A stretch of DNA of 64,000 nt from Erigeron canadensis. Lineage: Eukaryota; Streptophyta; Magnoliopsida; Asterales; Asteraceae. The stretch covers positions 7,378,649 through 7,442,648 of the forward strand of contig NC_057763.1 of NCBI RefSeq assembly GCF_010389155.1. Reading direction: 5' to 3'. Positions 1-10,710 of the stretch are shown one piece after another. Positions within the stretch are counted from its first letter, which is position 1; every line of letters begins with the position of its first letter. Under the pieces are notes generated by a model. It had not been told where the DNA came from. It did not search any database and saw only the letters and a program-made list of their open reading frames with translations. Both the position numbers and the translations under genes were made by a program.

Positions 1-1422
1 TTGTAAAAGAACCTTATCACCAAGTCTATTTAGCCTTGACAGTTTTTCATTGTCACACAAATTTGAAAAGATATTTACCTCAGGTGGAGCAGTCTGACTT
101 GAAAATGCCTTGTGAGCTGACTCAGATTGTTGTTGAATCTTGACAAGATCCTTAGCAAACTTTTCTTTAGCCATAAAGCACTTGGCATCCTTATACTTCT
201 CATCATCAGAGGAAGTGGCACTCTCAGCCCAGTCTTTGGCTATCAGACTCTTCTCATCTTTTTCAGCTTTCTTACTCAGCTCAGCCACTTGAGCTTTCAA
301 GGCCTTGTATTTGGTCTTGAGCTTTGAGTATTTTTCATTTCTTCCATCTTTGGATGGCACAGCTTGAGAGGACTCCTTGGATCTGCAATCATCAGCCATG
401 TGTCCAGTCTTACCACACTTATAGCAAGTGACCTTGGACATGTCAAATGGCTTCTTGGTCTTATCAGCTTGCCCACTTCTACCTCTTCCTTTGAATTTGT
501 TGAACGATTTCCTTCTTATCCTTTCAGCTAACAAAGCCACTTCATTGGCTAAGTCCTCACCATCAGATTCATCACAATCAGACTCAGAACAAACAGAATT
601 AGTTTTAGAAATCACAGGTACAGATTCATTGATGCATGGAATGATCTCATTAGAAATTGAACTAGGGTGTTCAGTCATAGATGCAACAAGTGCACTAGCA
701 GGCTAACTATAAGAATCACCCATAGCAATTAGTTTCTCAGCTTCTGAACATTCTTGATTATGAAGTAAACCAAAAAGTCCAGGGAGATCAAGATCTTGAT
801 ACACAGAACTTAGTTTCACAGAAGAAATATAATTATTCCATTTAGGTGGTAATGAATCAAGAAATTTACTTTTCAACACATCAGTTTTCTTAGTAATTCC
901 AACAGCAGCTAAATCATTCACTAAAGCATTAAAGCGGGTATGAGTGTCAGTCAAGGATTCATTTCTCAATGAGAAAAATCTCTCATACCTCCTAGTGAGA
1001 GTAGTAATGGTAGATTCCATGGAGGTAGAGCAACCCTAAAACATGACAGTCAATGTACCCCACATTTTCTTTGCTGTAGAACACATTTTAATTGAATGGT
1101 AAATGTCTTTAGGCAAAGCTTGGACAATGAAGTTACGTGCCTTCACATCCAAGTTGGCCAATCTCTTATCCTCATCTCCCCAATCTGCCTTGTCCTTAAC
1201 AATGGATTTAACTGTGGCAGGAATGGTTGGGTGACCTTCCCTGACCACAGCATCAACCACAACAGTCGATGTAGGAACACAAGGACCATCCACAAGAATG
1301 TCAGACATATTGTTGTCGATGGATTCAAGAAACAAAGACATACGACCTTTCCACCCACTGAAATCATCTTTATCAAACATGGGTGGTCGGGTAGAAGAAC
1401 CATTATCAACATACGATGACAT
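1..1422 (-). pseudogene. Copia retrotransposon gag (partial, two in-frame stops)
   Basis: Start of the gag-pol frame of a Ty1/Copia element, running off the left edge. It starts at ATG 1420-1422 (MSSYVDNGSSTRPPMFDKDD). A UBN2-type gag region follows (KKMWGTLTV..., then RRYERFFSLRNESLTDTHTRF). A CCHC zinc knuckle (CYKCGKTGHMADDC) lies near 383-432, and a lysine-rich, probably coiled-coil stretch (KYSKLKTKYKALKAQVAEL) comes after it. That extension past the knuckle resembles Sirevirus-type gag. The frame is continuous except for stops at 1033-1035 (TAG) and about 700-702 (TAG), so the copy is probably dead. The primer site and LTR lie immediately upstream in transcription. Family assignment is by motif recognition only. 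Confidence 0.85.
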
Positions 1423-1478
1423 TATGCTTTACAAAAGGAAAATAAGCAAGAATCAAGTCAAGTTAATTTTTAACCCCT

Positions 1479-1490
1479 GCTCTAATACCA
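1479..1490 (-). other. Primer binding site (tRNA-iMet type) of minus-strand Copia element
   Basis: On the minus strand this reads TGGTATTAGAGC, one base from the TGGTATCAGAGC typical of plant Copia primer sites. It lies two bases inside the LTR edge at 1493, the same spacing as in the second Copia element of the window. Confidence 0.85.
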
Positions 1491-1492
1491 TT

Positions 1493-2529
1493 TGTTATGT
1501 CCCAGAGGTGCAACAGAATACCAAAGTATAATGTACACAAATAGTTGTAGAGGGGGGGTGAATACAACTTTTTGTTTTTCCTTAACTAACCTTTAAGAAA
1601 ATGGTTTTAGAGATTCACAAAGATAGATATAACTTAATGCAGTAAGTAGGAATCAATAAAACAGTAAAGCAGAATAAACATTCTTCAACACATATTGCGT
1701 TTTTCAAATGTAATCCTTTATTAAGATTTAATCTATACAAAGAATTACAGGGTTGTTGCGGAAATAAGATAACCTACAATATCTAAACAACCCTATGAAA
1801 TGACTAACAATCAGAAAATTCTGGCTCAAGAGAAGCAGCCCAGGCTGACTTCTCACAGACGAAGCTGTGTATAAGAGCAAAGAGAATTTTTTGTGAAGAA
1901 TGATTCAAAGGAATGTCTCTACATATGCCTTCAAGGATTGTAGGTTTTATAGGCGAAAGCTTCAGTCTCTCTTGGTGTCCAAATAAGCCACGTATTTTTC
2001 TTCTGTTGGATGATCAGGGAATATTGGAACGTGCCTTCATCGTACTTGTGGTCCCCAAAACCTGCAGCACGTCATTTTGATCGTCCAATGAGAGTATGGA
2101 CACGCATATGTAAATAAACCACCAACCCTGATTCTAGGAACCTTCCTAGTCACGTTATACGTCCTTATCAATAAATCCAGGCTGTAATTTTCACTGATTG
2201 TTAGACTCAGATTGCTTGTTTGTCAAGAGCAAATTTGTCTAAGTGTTTCTAAGCTGACTGCTAATCCCAAGCTGTCTTCCACCAACAACTTGATCTTCTA
2301 TCTTCAATCCTCCTCTTTGATTTGGATTGAATGCTATAACCATTTGATGCAGCTTGAACAACACTTGCTTCCATAAGATATGACAATTACAAAGTATGAA
2401 GCGTAATCTGGGTCGCAAGCTGTGTCAGCTTAGGCTTACTCAGATTACAATACAAGAACCAAAGGATTTACAAGTGTTTACATACAGATTTGTCATCATT
2501 AAATTTACAACATTCATTGGGACTCAACA
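1493..2529 (-). repeat. 5' LTR of minus-strand Copia element (1037 bp)
   Basis: The + strand starts TGTTATGTCCC and ends GGGACTCAACA. These ends are inverted repeats of each other (9 of 11 bases) and give TG...CA ends on the minus strand. The inner edge abuts the primer site. The outer edge at 2529 is exactly where homology to the XTH 3' flank begins at 2530, which supports the boundary. A TATA-like CCTATAAAACC on the minus strand near 1945-1956 may be its promoter. A shorter alternative end at 2385 was considered but fits less well. Confidence 0.8.
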
Positions 2530-2909
2530 ACTATTAAACTTTCAACACAAACAAGCTCGGTCGATGTCACCAAAACAATACCGATATCATCAAAAATAGC
2601 AAAACGATCGATCTGTATCAATCTTTACATGTACCTAGTATAAACTCAATTCTTGTGCCAACTCCCGACATGTTCGTAGCCAAACTCACATACACATGGT
2701 TCCTTTCAAAAAAAAGAAAAAAAAGTTTGCATTTTTCAATAAGGGAGGAGAAACCCGGAGGTGACTGCAATGAGCAAAAATTTCACTCATAGACCGGCTA
2801 CCAGCTGCATTCGACGTTTAAACTTTTTTATTCATCTAAAGGGATATTTTAAAGCATGATTCAATTTGTTTATCTAATTAATTAGTGTATCAATTGTGGT
2901 AACATTCTT
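2530..2909 (-). pseudogene. Duplicated 3' end and 3' flank of an XTH gene (fragment)
   Basis: This stretch is a diverged direct copy of 4030-4389, the last codons and 3' flank of the neighbouring XTH gene. It includes the stop codon and about six to seven final codons (ending ..ECYHN on the minus strand at 2890-2909). Homology then stops abruptly, so no coding body remains. It is either the relic of a lost tandem XTH copy or a partial segmental duplication. The minus-strand Copia LTR is inserted at its left edge. Confidence 0.8.
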
Positions 2910-4029
2910 ACATAATTACTATTATATAATATATATTTTTACATTTTTACCTTTGAATATTATATATTTTTACATAATTACTATTTTACCGAACCGAGCT
3001 TAATCGAGTAGAGCTTGAAATTGTCGAACCTATAAAACTAATTTGATTTAAAACTTAATTTTAATTCTTACGGTGGTAATTTCATCTCGTCACCTCACAT
3101 AATCACGTTGGTTAATGGAAAATTCAAACCCATTACACAATACTTATTGTTGGGTAAAAGAGCATGAAAGTCGAATTAGAAATGTGGTGGACACTAATCA
3201 TCCAAAAAAAACCTCGTATATAAGGACAATGCCGAAAGACCAGGCAAAATTCATGATCTCGGCCGTTCTCAACACAACTTTGATATGATGTAATACATCA
3301 TATTTAACTGTCATCTTGTATTGTACTCCTTTCTTTTAATTTATCAAATTAGTCTGTGTTGTGTTGAAGTTTATGAGAAAATGGACTTATAATTAGTGAG
3401 AAAATAGAAGGAAGGGAAGTAGCAAAATAGAAAACGACAAAAGTGGCTGGAAAAACAGATGGGCATGGGTAAAGAAATTAAAATAATCTAAAATCTTACT
3501 TTTAGAATGCAAAAATCAAATCATCCTAGTTTTAGCCTTAGTTTTTGGAACAATCCTATTCTTAGAATTTTTTCTTGAATCGCGACACGAAGTTTCAAGT
3601 CAAAAGAAAAGTTAATAATTTCATATTTACTTAATAATTTCATATTTACCAAACTTCAAGTAAACTTCTATCATATTTTTCCAAATCACATAGTTTTGAT
3701 GCCTAGGTGTCGTACACTTCAGTCTTCAGGTTTGAAACATGTTGGAGGAAAAAAAAAGCTTTTCATTTGTAGAATGTGCCTTCTTGGAAAAAATATGTTA
3801 CAAAAAAACATGGCTTCGATTAATTGTACAAAATGCATTGAAATATGTAAATATGTAAACTTGAAGCTTAAATATAGTAAATGCTTTATATATAGTAGTA
3901 GAGATGAGCAAACAACTCGAAATCCAAACGAAACTGCCCGAACCTGGACGGGTCCGATCATATTCGTTTTCGGTTTTGCTGGTCGGACCAAAACAATACT
4001 ATATCATCATAAATAGACAATTTGAATAA
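2910..4029. other. Intergenic, AT-rich; no gene seen
   Basis: It begins with repeated TACATAATTACTATT-like AT-rich segments (about 2910-2990). The rest shows no coding pattern. Open frames near 3700-4010 on both strands are low-complexity and unlike any family I recognise. It replaces the coding body expected if 2530-2909 were the tail of a full XTH gene. Confidence 0.5.
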
Positions 4030-4368
4030 ACTATTAAACTTTCAACACAAACAAGCTCGGTCGATGTCACCAAAACAATATCGATATCATCATAAATAGC
4101 AAAACGATGGATCTGTATCATTCTTTACATGTAGCTAGTATAAACTCAATTCTTGTGCCAACTCCCGACATGTTCATAGCCAAACTCACATACACATGCT
4201 TCTTTTCAAAAAAAAAAAAAACAAGTTGTACTTTTCAATCAGGGCGGAGAAGCCCGAAGGTGACTGCAATGAGTAGAAATCTCACTCAGTGACCCGCCAG
4301 CATTCGAAGATTAAACTTTTTTATTCATCAAAAGGAATATAATAAAAAACCATGATCCTCTTAGTGTA

Positions 4369-5608
4369 TCAATTGTGGTAACATTCTTGTGGAATGCCGT
4401 AAGGGAAGCGATTATAGTCCTTGCAGTAATCATAAATCATTTGATTTTCTTGAACCCATTTCAGCTTTTTCTTGTTACTTATATCCAAGTCTTTTTGTGT
4501 ATACCAATCTTGATTTATAGTTTTTGAGCTTCCTGATATGCAACTAGACTCGCCATTCATCCAAACACAACCTCGAGCATTATAATTTCGGAACCATGCT
4601 TTAAAAGGAGCCTCTGTCCAATTTGTCTTTATCGCGCCCCCTCTAGTGGCCCATTGATCCGCGTTCCAAAGACTCGAGTGCACACTCATTGGCAAATCCT
4701 TCATATATGGAACTCCAATCGATTCCAAGTTTTTGAACACTCTTATAGGCGTCCCATCAACATAAATTCTAAACAAAAAGACATATGTCGAATTAAAATC
4801 ATGTTGTTATAAATTATAAGAACAAATGTGGCATTATATATAATAATTGGAGAAATGATCCGTAACGTAGAATTGTGAAAAGAAAAATATGGCCCCTAAA
4901 ATTTAATAAGTGTTCATATTAAGTCCCCAGTCTATGAGTGTAGCAGTATCTAACTTAAGTATTAGTTTTAGTACCTTTGTTTTCCCCTGTTCATAGCAAT
5001 TTAGTTAAACCGAAAATAAAAAGGATTTAAGTTTTACCCTTTTACTTACACAATCATAAAAGGGTTCCAGGTAATTGTATACGTGTGAAAACTTGATGTG
5101 GGATCAAACCAAAGGTGAAATTGTTGTTCTCTACAACCGCTTCCTTTCGTGTAAATGTTTGTATGAACCGTATAAGGATCACCCGTTAGATTTCCCAAGA
5201 ATTCGATGTCTATCTCATCACGATTATCACCTTCTGATCCTAACTGGACAAAAACACACCAATGCTCATTAGTGTTTCACACAATTTAAAATCACATTGT
5301 TGGATTCTATACAAGAAAATGTATTAAAAACCTACATAAAATGCGGTGACAGTGCCAGCAGAGTTTCCAGAAATAAGCTTGATCTGCATATCGATTCTTG
5401 AAAATAGATACGCTTTCTTAGATTGGATCCCAGAACCAGAGTATCCATCAAGAGACAACATTAAAACTTTTCCGTTCTTATGAATGTTTCCAGGGCCATT
5501 GCCCCATGATATGTCAAAATCGCGATAGAAGTTGGTAGAAAATACATATTTCATACAACTCAAGATTGAAATTGACAGTATAATCAAGGTACTATATGGA
5601 GTAGACAT
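4369..5608 (-). CDS. XTH: Xyloglucan endotransglucosylase/hydrolase, copy A
   Basis: Cuts and rejoins xyloglucan in the cell wall (GH16 family). Three exons: 5336-5608, 5050-5243 and 4369-4768. Introns are GT-AG and the joined frame closes at 288 aa. Residues 1 to about 25 look like a signal peptide. The catalytic motif DEIDIEFLG is at about residues 100-108, with nucleophile E101 and acid/base E105, followed by the N-glycosylation site NLT. The C-terminal domain keeps the cysteines ([11 protein letters not shown], then [11 protein letters not shown]). It is clearly more diverged than the other three copies: R replaces the usual W/H before the motif, and I replaces F within it. A TATA-like box lies about 57 bp upstream. 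The gene appears intact; enzyme preference cannot be told from sequence. Confidence 0.93.
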
Positions 5609-5664
5609 CGCTGCTGTTTTTTATTTTGGCAATTGGCAATATGGAGATGTTTTTGTCATGAACC

Positions 5665-5673
5665 TTTTATATA
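5665..5673 (-). promoter_or_regulatory. TATA-like box of XTH copy A
   Basis: TATATAAAA on the minus strand, about 57 bp before the ATG at 5608. Position and sequence fit a plant TATA box. Confidence 0.5.
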
Positions 5674-6483
5674 GCAGCGTAGAGAGCTAAAAATAAGTTA
5701 TTTAGTTGGTTATTACATAAAACTTGAAACCTTCAGCCTGATTTTTCTGACTCGTTTAAGGCTTGATTAAAAAAGATACGCGGTAATATATACAAAAAGC
5801 GATGTTTCAATGTTATATCGTGTGGCTAGATCCAAAGACTAAATTTGGAATGGAAAACCATCGTCACATGTATCAAACTTTTGTAACTAATAGAATTAAG
5901 CTTAGAAGTTTCCCAATGATATTTTTTATTAGTTTTGTTACATGAGTCTTACATCAATTTTAAGATTGATTTCAAATTTAAATATGTATACTTTTTAATT
6001 AAACAAATGTTACTTTTTTTTTTCTTTAATCTTTTCGTTCTTTCAATTACCCAATATGTTTTTACTCTAACAACTATCATTATCCATGAATTCATTAAAT
6101 GTCTCAAAATACCACTACCCCTAAGATGGCGTTATCTCACACACACAACAAAAAACACAAACATGTTTTAATTTACAGTCTTCACCATCATACACTCACT
6201 CACACAACCACCCTTTTCACTCAACCGGTAACAGATCATCCAACTACCGTTTTTAAAAGATATTGTCGCAATGCGCGAGTAGCCTTCTACATATTACCTA
6301 CAATCAAGTGCCCTGTTACAAAGGTTAAGATTATGCGTTTTATAAGTTTAAGCCTATAACATTTGTTTTCTGCTAACTTTTTTAGTATTATTTATGTTAT
6401 TATTCATAAGCTTTTAAACCATAAATACTCGGAGTATTCTTTGAAAAATAAGCTAGCTAAGCTTATGAATCATCTAAATATTA
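5674..6483. other. Intergenic upstream of XTH copy A
   Basis: No gene seen. A short stretch at about 6265-6285 (GTCGCAATGCGCGAGTAG) matches the GC-rich terminus of the interspersed repeat family at 17165-17700 and 48276-48720, so an old repeat end is probably here. Small open frames are AT-rich and unsupported. Confidence 0.4.
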
Positions 6484-6750
6484 TTCCCTCCATCTCATTT
6501 GAAGTATCACATTTTGAATATTCAAAATATTTATTATTTAACTTTGACCTAAAATATATTTATTTGTATTATATAAATGTTGATAAAATTTAATTATACC
6601 AAATGAAAATATGTCTAAAACCTAATCAATTCATATAACTTTCATCAACTATTATATAACACAAGCATAAATAATTAAGTTTAAAGTTGATAAATAAAGA
6701 CTTTAAATATTTAAAACAAGACACTTATGAAATTTAGAACACGGATGTTC
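6484..6750. mobile_element. Degenerate Stowaway-like MITE (tentative)
   Basis: The left end (TTCCCTCCATCTCATTTG) resembles the Stowaway consensus, and the right end is a weak inverted counterpart (AATTTAGAACACGGATGTTC). The interior is AT-rich. The match is weak and boundaries are approximate. Confidence 0.35.
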
Positions 6751-6972
6751 CCTAAGGGGCAAGGGTGTAGTCGGCATAATGGATCGGCAAAACCATCGGC
6801 AAAAATCGGCTCATCGGAAACACTATAACCTCTTCATCTGCAACTATCGGCTTGTGGCATCGGCTCATTCAATCGAACACATTTAACCGATGCAAGTGAA
6901 CGTTGGAGTGATCTTTTCGAGGTAAACAAACAAATAAAAACACAAAGTTATATAGGGATAAAGGCATGCGAG

Positions 6973-7746
6973 TGTAACCAACTTTGTTTTTTGGGTTATG
7001 AGAGTAAGCAACCGGCTACAAAATGTTTCCATCAAGTTATATGTAATGTATCTGTATCTATATCATATCATACTACTATCATCATCATCATCCTCACTAA
7101 ATTCGCCGGAAAAATTAAAATCGCAATAACTTTGTTGTTTCTTTGAATTAAGACTTGAAACTACCACCAATCGACTCAAAAATTGATCCCGCACAAACCC
7201 TAGTCAAAAGATGTTGAAAATATTTTCGTCAGAAAAAATGGTGATTCGCCAGAATAATTAAAATCGCGATAACTTTGTTGTTTCTTCGAATTAAGACTTG
7301 AAACTACTACCAATCGACTCAAAATTTGATACCACACAAACCCGAGCCAAAAGATGTTGAAAACAAAGTTCACCGGAAAAAATGGTGATTCGCCGGAAAA
7401 ATTAAAATCGTGATAACTTTGTTGTTTCTTCGAATTAAGACTTGAAACCACCACCAATTGACTCAAAAATTCATCCCACACAAACCTAAGCCAAAAGATG
7501 TTGAAAATAAAGTTCGCCGAAAAAAATGGTGATTTGCCGGAACTAATGGTGATTTGACGGAAAAAATGGTGATGAATGATGACTTGTTTGTTGTTTGATG
7601 TTCATGTTGATGATGACGGCTAGAATATGGAAACAAAGATGGAAGTTTTTTTAATAAAAAAGGAATAAAATTGAAAGTGGTAACCTGCAACTTGTTTCTT
7701 AGCCGGTTGCCTACATTGCATAACCCAAAAATAAAGTTGGTTACCC
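6973..7746. mobile_element. Nested long-TIR element inside the Harbinger-like element
   Basis: About 50 bp at the left (GTAACCAACTTTG, then TTTGGGTTATG, then GCAACCGGCTA) recurs inverted at the right end (TAGCCGGTTGC, CATAACCCAAA, AAAGTTGGTTACC). TIRs of this length suggest a Mutator-like non-autonomous element. I could not fix a target duplication. No coding capacity is evident. Confidence 0.6.
7101..7545. repeat. Tandem repeat, period about 144 bp, three copies plus a partial
   Basis: Units begin ATTCGCC(G/A)GAA at about 7101, 7244 and 7388, with a partial one near 7532. Each contains AACTTTGTTGTTTCTT and ATGTTGAAAA. They lie inside the nested element, and minus-strand open frames here (7200-7756) just read through the repeat. 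Confidence 0.85.
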
Positions 7747-8419
7747 TAGATAGCAAGTCGAGTAGATGGGTATATTACATAGCCTTTTGGTCAAAGTTGT
7801 AAAAAATTGACTTTGAAAATCTAAATGTGGACACATTTGGTGGGATGAAGGGAGTATTTTTTTTATTTAAATGAAAAAGCCGATCGACATTTTTTACTCC
7901 ACTACACCCACTATTTTGGCAACTTTTGGTTAAATTTGGTTTATTTTTTGTTTGGCCACATGTCAAGCTTTGATTGGATGTAACTTTGCCAAAAATTTGG
8001 CAAATCGGGACTACACCTTTACCCCTAAGAATATTTATGCGACATAGCAAATGAGGCGTAAAAAAATAAGAATAACCGGACACATATGCCGGTTGTAGGT
8101 TAATTACCTGGACCTACAAAAGTTGTTATTGCCAGAGTCGTCACAAAAGACGTGTTTTTTTACGTCCCTGCTTCTGTAAAGGTATATTTTGGACACTTTT
8201 CTATCTCTCTCTCTCGAATATTATCATTAACTATATATGCAAGAAAAAAGGATGTAGTACTTTGTATATTGTATTTATTGAACGTTAATAACAACAATCT
8301 TATAGTAGTAAAATGATCTGATTCGATCATCTGGTACTTAACATATTAGACTTAGATACACAAAAAGAATATGTAATATTGCTCGTATCTGTATATATAA
8401 ACGATTTAATAATCACGCA

Positions 8420-9935
8420 TTATGGCATTTTGCACTCGGGTGGAAAACCTTGAGGAAATCTCTTGGAATCCGAGCAATAGTTGTAGATCATGTAATTCTT
8501 TTGCGCCCATTTCAACCTCTCCTGTTTTGAATTATCCAACTGTTCCGATAACCACGCAGGAGACGACGCGGAGCCACTGCAAGACGATTTTCCAGAAGAC
8601 ACGACACAAGCATCGGCCTTAAAGTTTCTGTAGGAAGCAGTGAAAGGAGCTTTAGTCCAATCGGTTTTCACAAGCCCACCCCTGGTTGCCCAATCATCAG
8701 CATTCCATAAGCTAGAGTGTATCCTCATTGGCTGATCTTTTGGATATGGTACCCCAATTGATTCTGCATTTTTAAACTCTCTAATAGGTGTTCCATCAAC
8801 TGAAAATCTGTAAAATGATCAATGCTAGAAAATTAGTCAAATGAGATGATTCATTAAGAAATCGACCCTTTTTTTAAACGACAATTTCTACTCCTGCTCT
8901 TAAATTATATAAAATAATCGTAAATTCACTCATGCCAATTAAGACAAGAACCTCTACCGTACCAAGTGAGTTAATCATATCCCAAAATGGCAAGGAATCG
9001 ACCTAGCTATTGAATTGGATTATATATACTACGGATAAGTACCTAGGAATGTAATGAACTATGCACAAATGTTTATGTTGTGTAATGAACTACATAGATG
9101 TTTATTGTATGTAATGAACTTTTAAATCTAGGTTATTGGATGTATTCGACCAATCAAAAGCGTACAAGTGGTAGCTTAGATAGTTGTCACATATACCCGG
9201 GTACATTCAATAACCGAGATTTGAAAGTTCATTACATACAATAAACATATAGGTAGTTCATTACATAACATAAACATTCGTGCATAGTTTATTACATTAC
9301 CAGGTACTTATCCTTATATACTAAGCTTAATAGTGTAATAGTACTTACATTATGCTTTTAGGGTTCCAAAGGATGGAATAGGTGTGGAAATCAGCAGTTG
9401 GGTCGAACCACAAGTAGAATTGTTGTTCTCTATTGCCTTTGCCTTGGCTAAACACGTTTGTATGTAATATGTACGGATCACCACTCAAGTTACCCAAGAA
9501 CTCGTAGTCGATCTCATCCCAGTTGTCACCCTTTGAAGACAACTGCAATATAATTAATCATATTTAGCATATACTCCATACCTTTAATTTTTTCCTATTA
9601 ATCGATCGTAATTACCGAATCTAGCTAAGGTAATATAATTGAAACAATATACTTACATAGTACGCGGTGACGGTGCCAGCAGAGTTTCCAGGTACAAGCT
9701 TCAGCTGCATATCGATTTTGCCGTACATGTACTCATTTCTTGATTCAAATCCAGAGCCAGAAGATTTATCAAGAGTGAGCGTCAAGAGGTCTCCATTGAT
9801 TATTTTACCGCGGCCATCGCCCCAAGTGATATCAAACTCATTGTAGAAATCAGCCGAGACAATTGAGGTACCTACTAAAAATAAGACAACCATGTACAAA
9901 CTTGGAAACCCATTTGAAAAAAATGAAAACCTCAT
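8420..9935 (-). CDS. XTH: Xyloglucan endotransglucosylase/hydrolase, copy B
   Basis: Secreted cell-wall GH16 enzyme. Exons 9657-9935, 9349-9542 and 8420-8807 splice with GT-AG introns into a 286-aa frame. Signal peptide about residues 1-28 ([20 protein letters not shown]...). Catalytic motif DEIDYEFLG at about 102-110, with E103 and E107 as the paired glutamates, then the glycosylation site NLS. The F-to-Y change inside the motif is conservative. The C-terminal domain has [17 protein letters not shown] and the paired cysteines near the end ([14 protein letters not shown]). The second intron carries a 283-bp MITE. The second exon is 194 nt, as in the other three copies. Apparently functional. 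Confidence 0.94.
9032..9314. mobile_element. Mutator-type MITE in intron 2 of XTH copy B
   Basis: An almost complete inverted repeat of about 110 bp per arm (left GGATAAGTACCTAGGAATG, right ending CCAGGTACTTATCC). It is flanked by an exact 9-bp direct duplication TATATACTA at 9023-9031 and 9315-9323. A 9-bp duplication with long TIRs is the Mutator pattern. It carries no coding sequence and lies wholly within the intron. Confidence 0.85.
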
Positions 9936-10017
9936 CTAGAAATGTTATAAGTTGGTTTCTTGTGTATCAATTTATATGTATATGTTTAAGTGTGAAGATA
10001 CAAGGCATGAAAGGTGG

Positions 10018-10027
10018 TATATATATA
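10018..10027 (-). promoter_or_regulatory. TATA-like box of XTH copy B
   Basis: A TATATATA run about 85 bp upstream of the ATG at 9935 on the minus strand. It could instead be simple dinucleotide repeat. Confidence 0.35.
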
Positions 10028-10084
10028 GGATGTGTTGAAGGTAATGAGAAGGTGAAGAGGAAGATGCATGAAATTAGAAATTAA

Positions 10085-10710
10085 GTACGTAATTAGTCAT
10101 GTCAAGTTGTTGAGAAGATTTTGGTAGTGAAATACAGCTGTAATATGTGGCAAATTATATATCTAGAAGTAGTAGTGAGATGGTGCACTTTCTTTAGTAT
10201 GAACTGATCTCAAATAGATGCAGTATATTATTATTTTGTGACAGAATATGTGGGTCTATTCAACCCCAATTTCCCATCAATAATATTAAGGAATGTCATC
10301 ATGATAACGCGGTTTCGTTTGAAATTTCGGGTGCTTTTGGGCCGGGGAACAATCTTTTTCAATTTGTTTTAAAAAAAATTAAATTATTACCCGCATAATA
10401 CGCGAGAAATATATATAAGAAATGGCATATTAAAAATTTTATAATTAATGTCAATATATCATAACTTGACAAATATTTAACCATGTAAAAATTAAACCAC
10501 TAAAAAACATGAAGTTACATTAGTGGTCGTTTAAATTCCGGTTGACACCGACCAGACAGTTGAAAAATGGATAAATCATCTATTAGAGGTCTCGCTAAGT
10601 AAGGTTTTCGTTTATTTAGATGTCTTACATTCATCCAGATATATCTGCATTGTTATTGTATATATGTTTTAATGTTTTGTTAGAATAATGTAGCTATACA
10701 CTAAAATTAT
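10085..10710. other. Intergenic, no gene seen
   Basis: AT-rich sequence upstream of XTH copy B with no open frame of note and no clear repeat boundary. Confidence 0.5.

Larger units (their letters stand above)
6756..8025. mobile_element. PIF/Harbinger-like non-autonomous element (1270 bp)
   Basis: The left end GGGGCAAGGGTGTAGTC is an inverted match (15 of 17) to the right end GACTACACCTTTACCCC. Both ends are flanked by TAA (6753-6755 and 8026-8028), the 3-bp target duplication of PIF/Harbinger elements. No transposase frame is present. The interior contains a second inverted-repeat element at 6973-7746. Confidence 0.75.

Noticed and set aside
2371..2385. LTR end at GATATGACA (2385)
   Set aside because: A weak inverted match only. 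The end at 2529 has a better match (9 of 11) and coincides with the start of independent homology at 2530.
7200..7756. Two minus-strand open frames of over 90 aa
   Set aside because: They read through the 144-bp tandem repeat and the arms of a mobile element.
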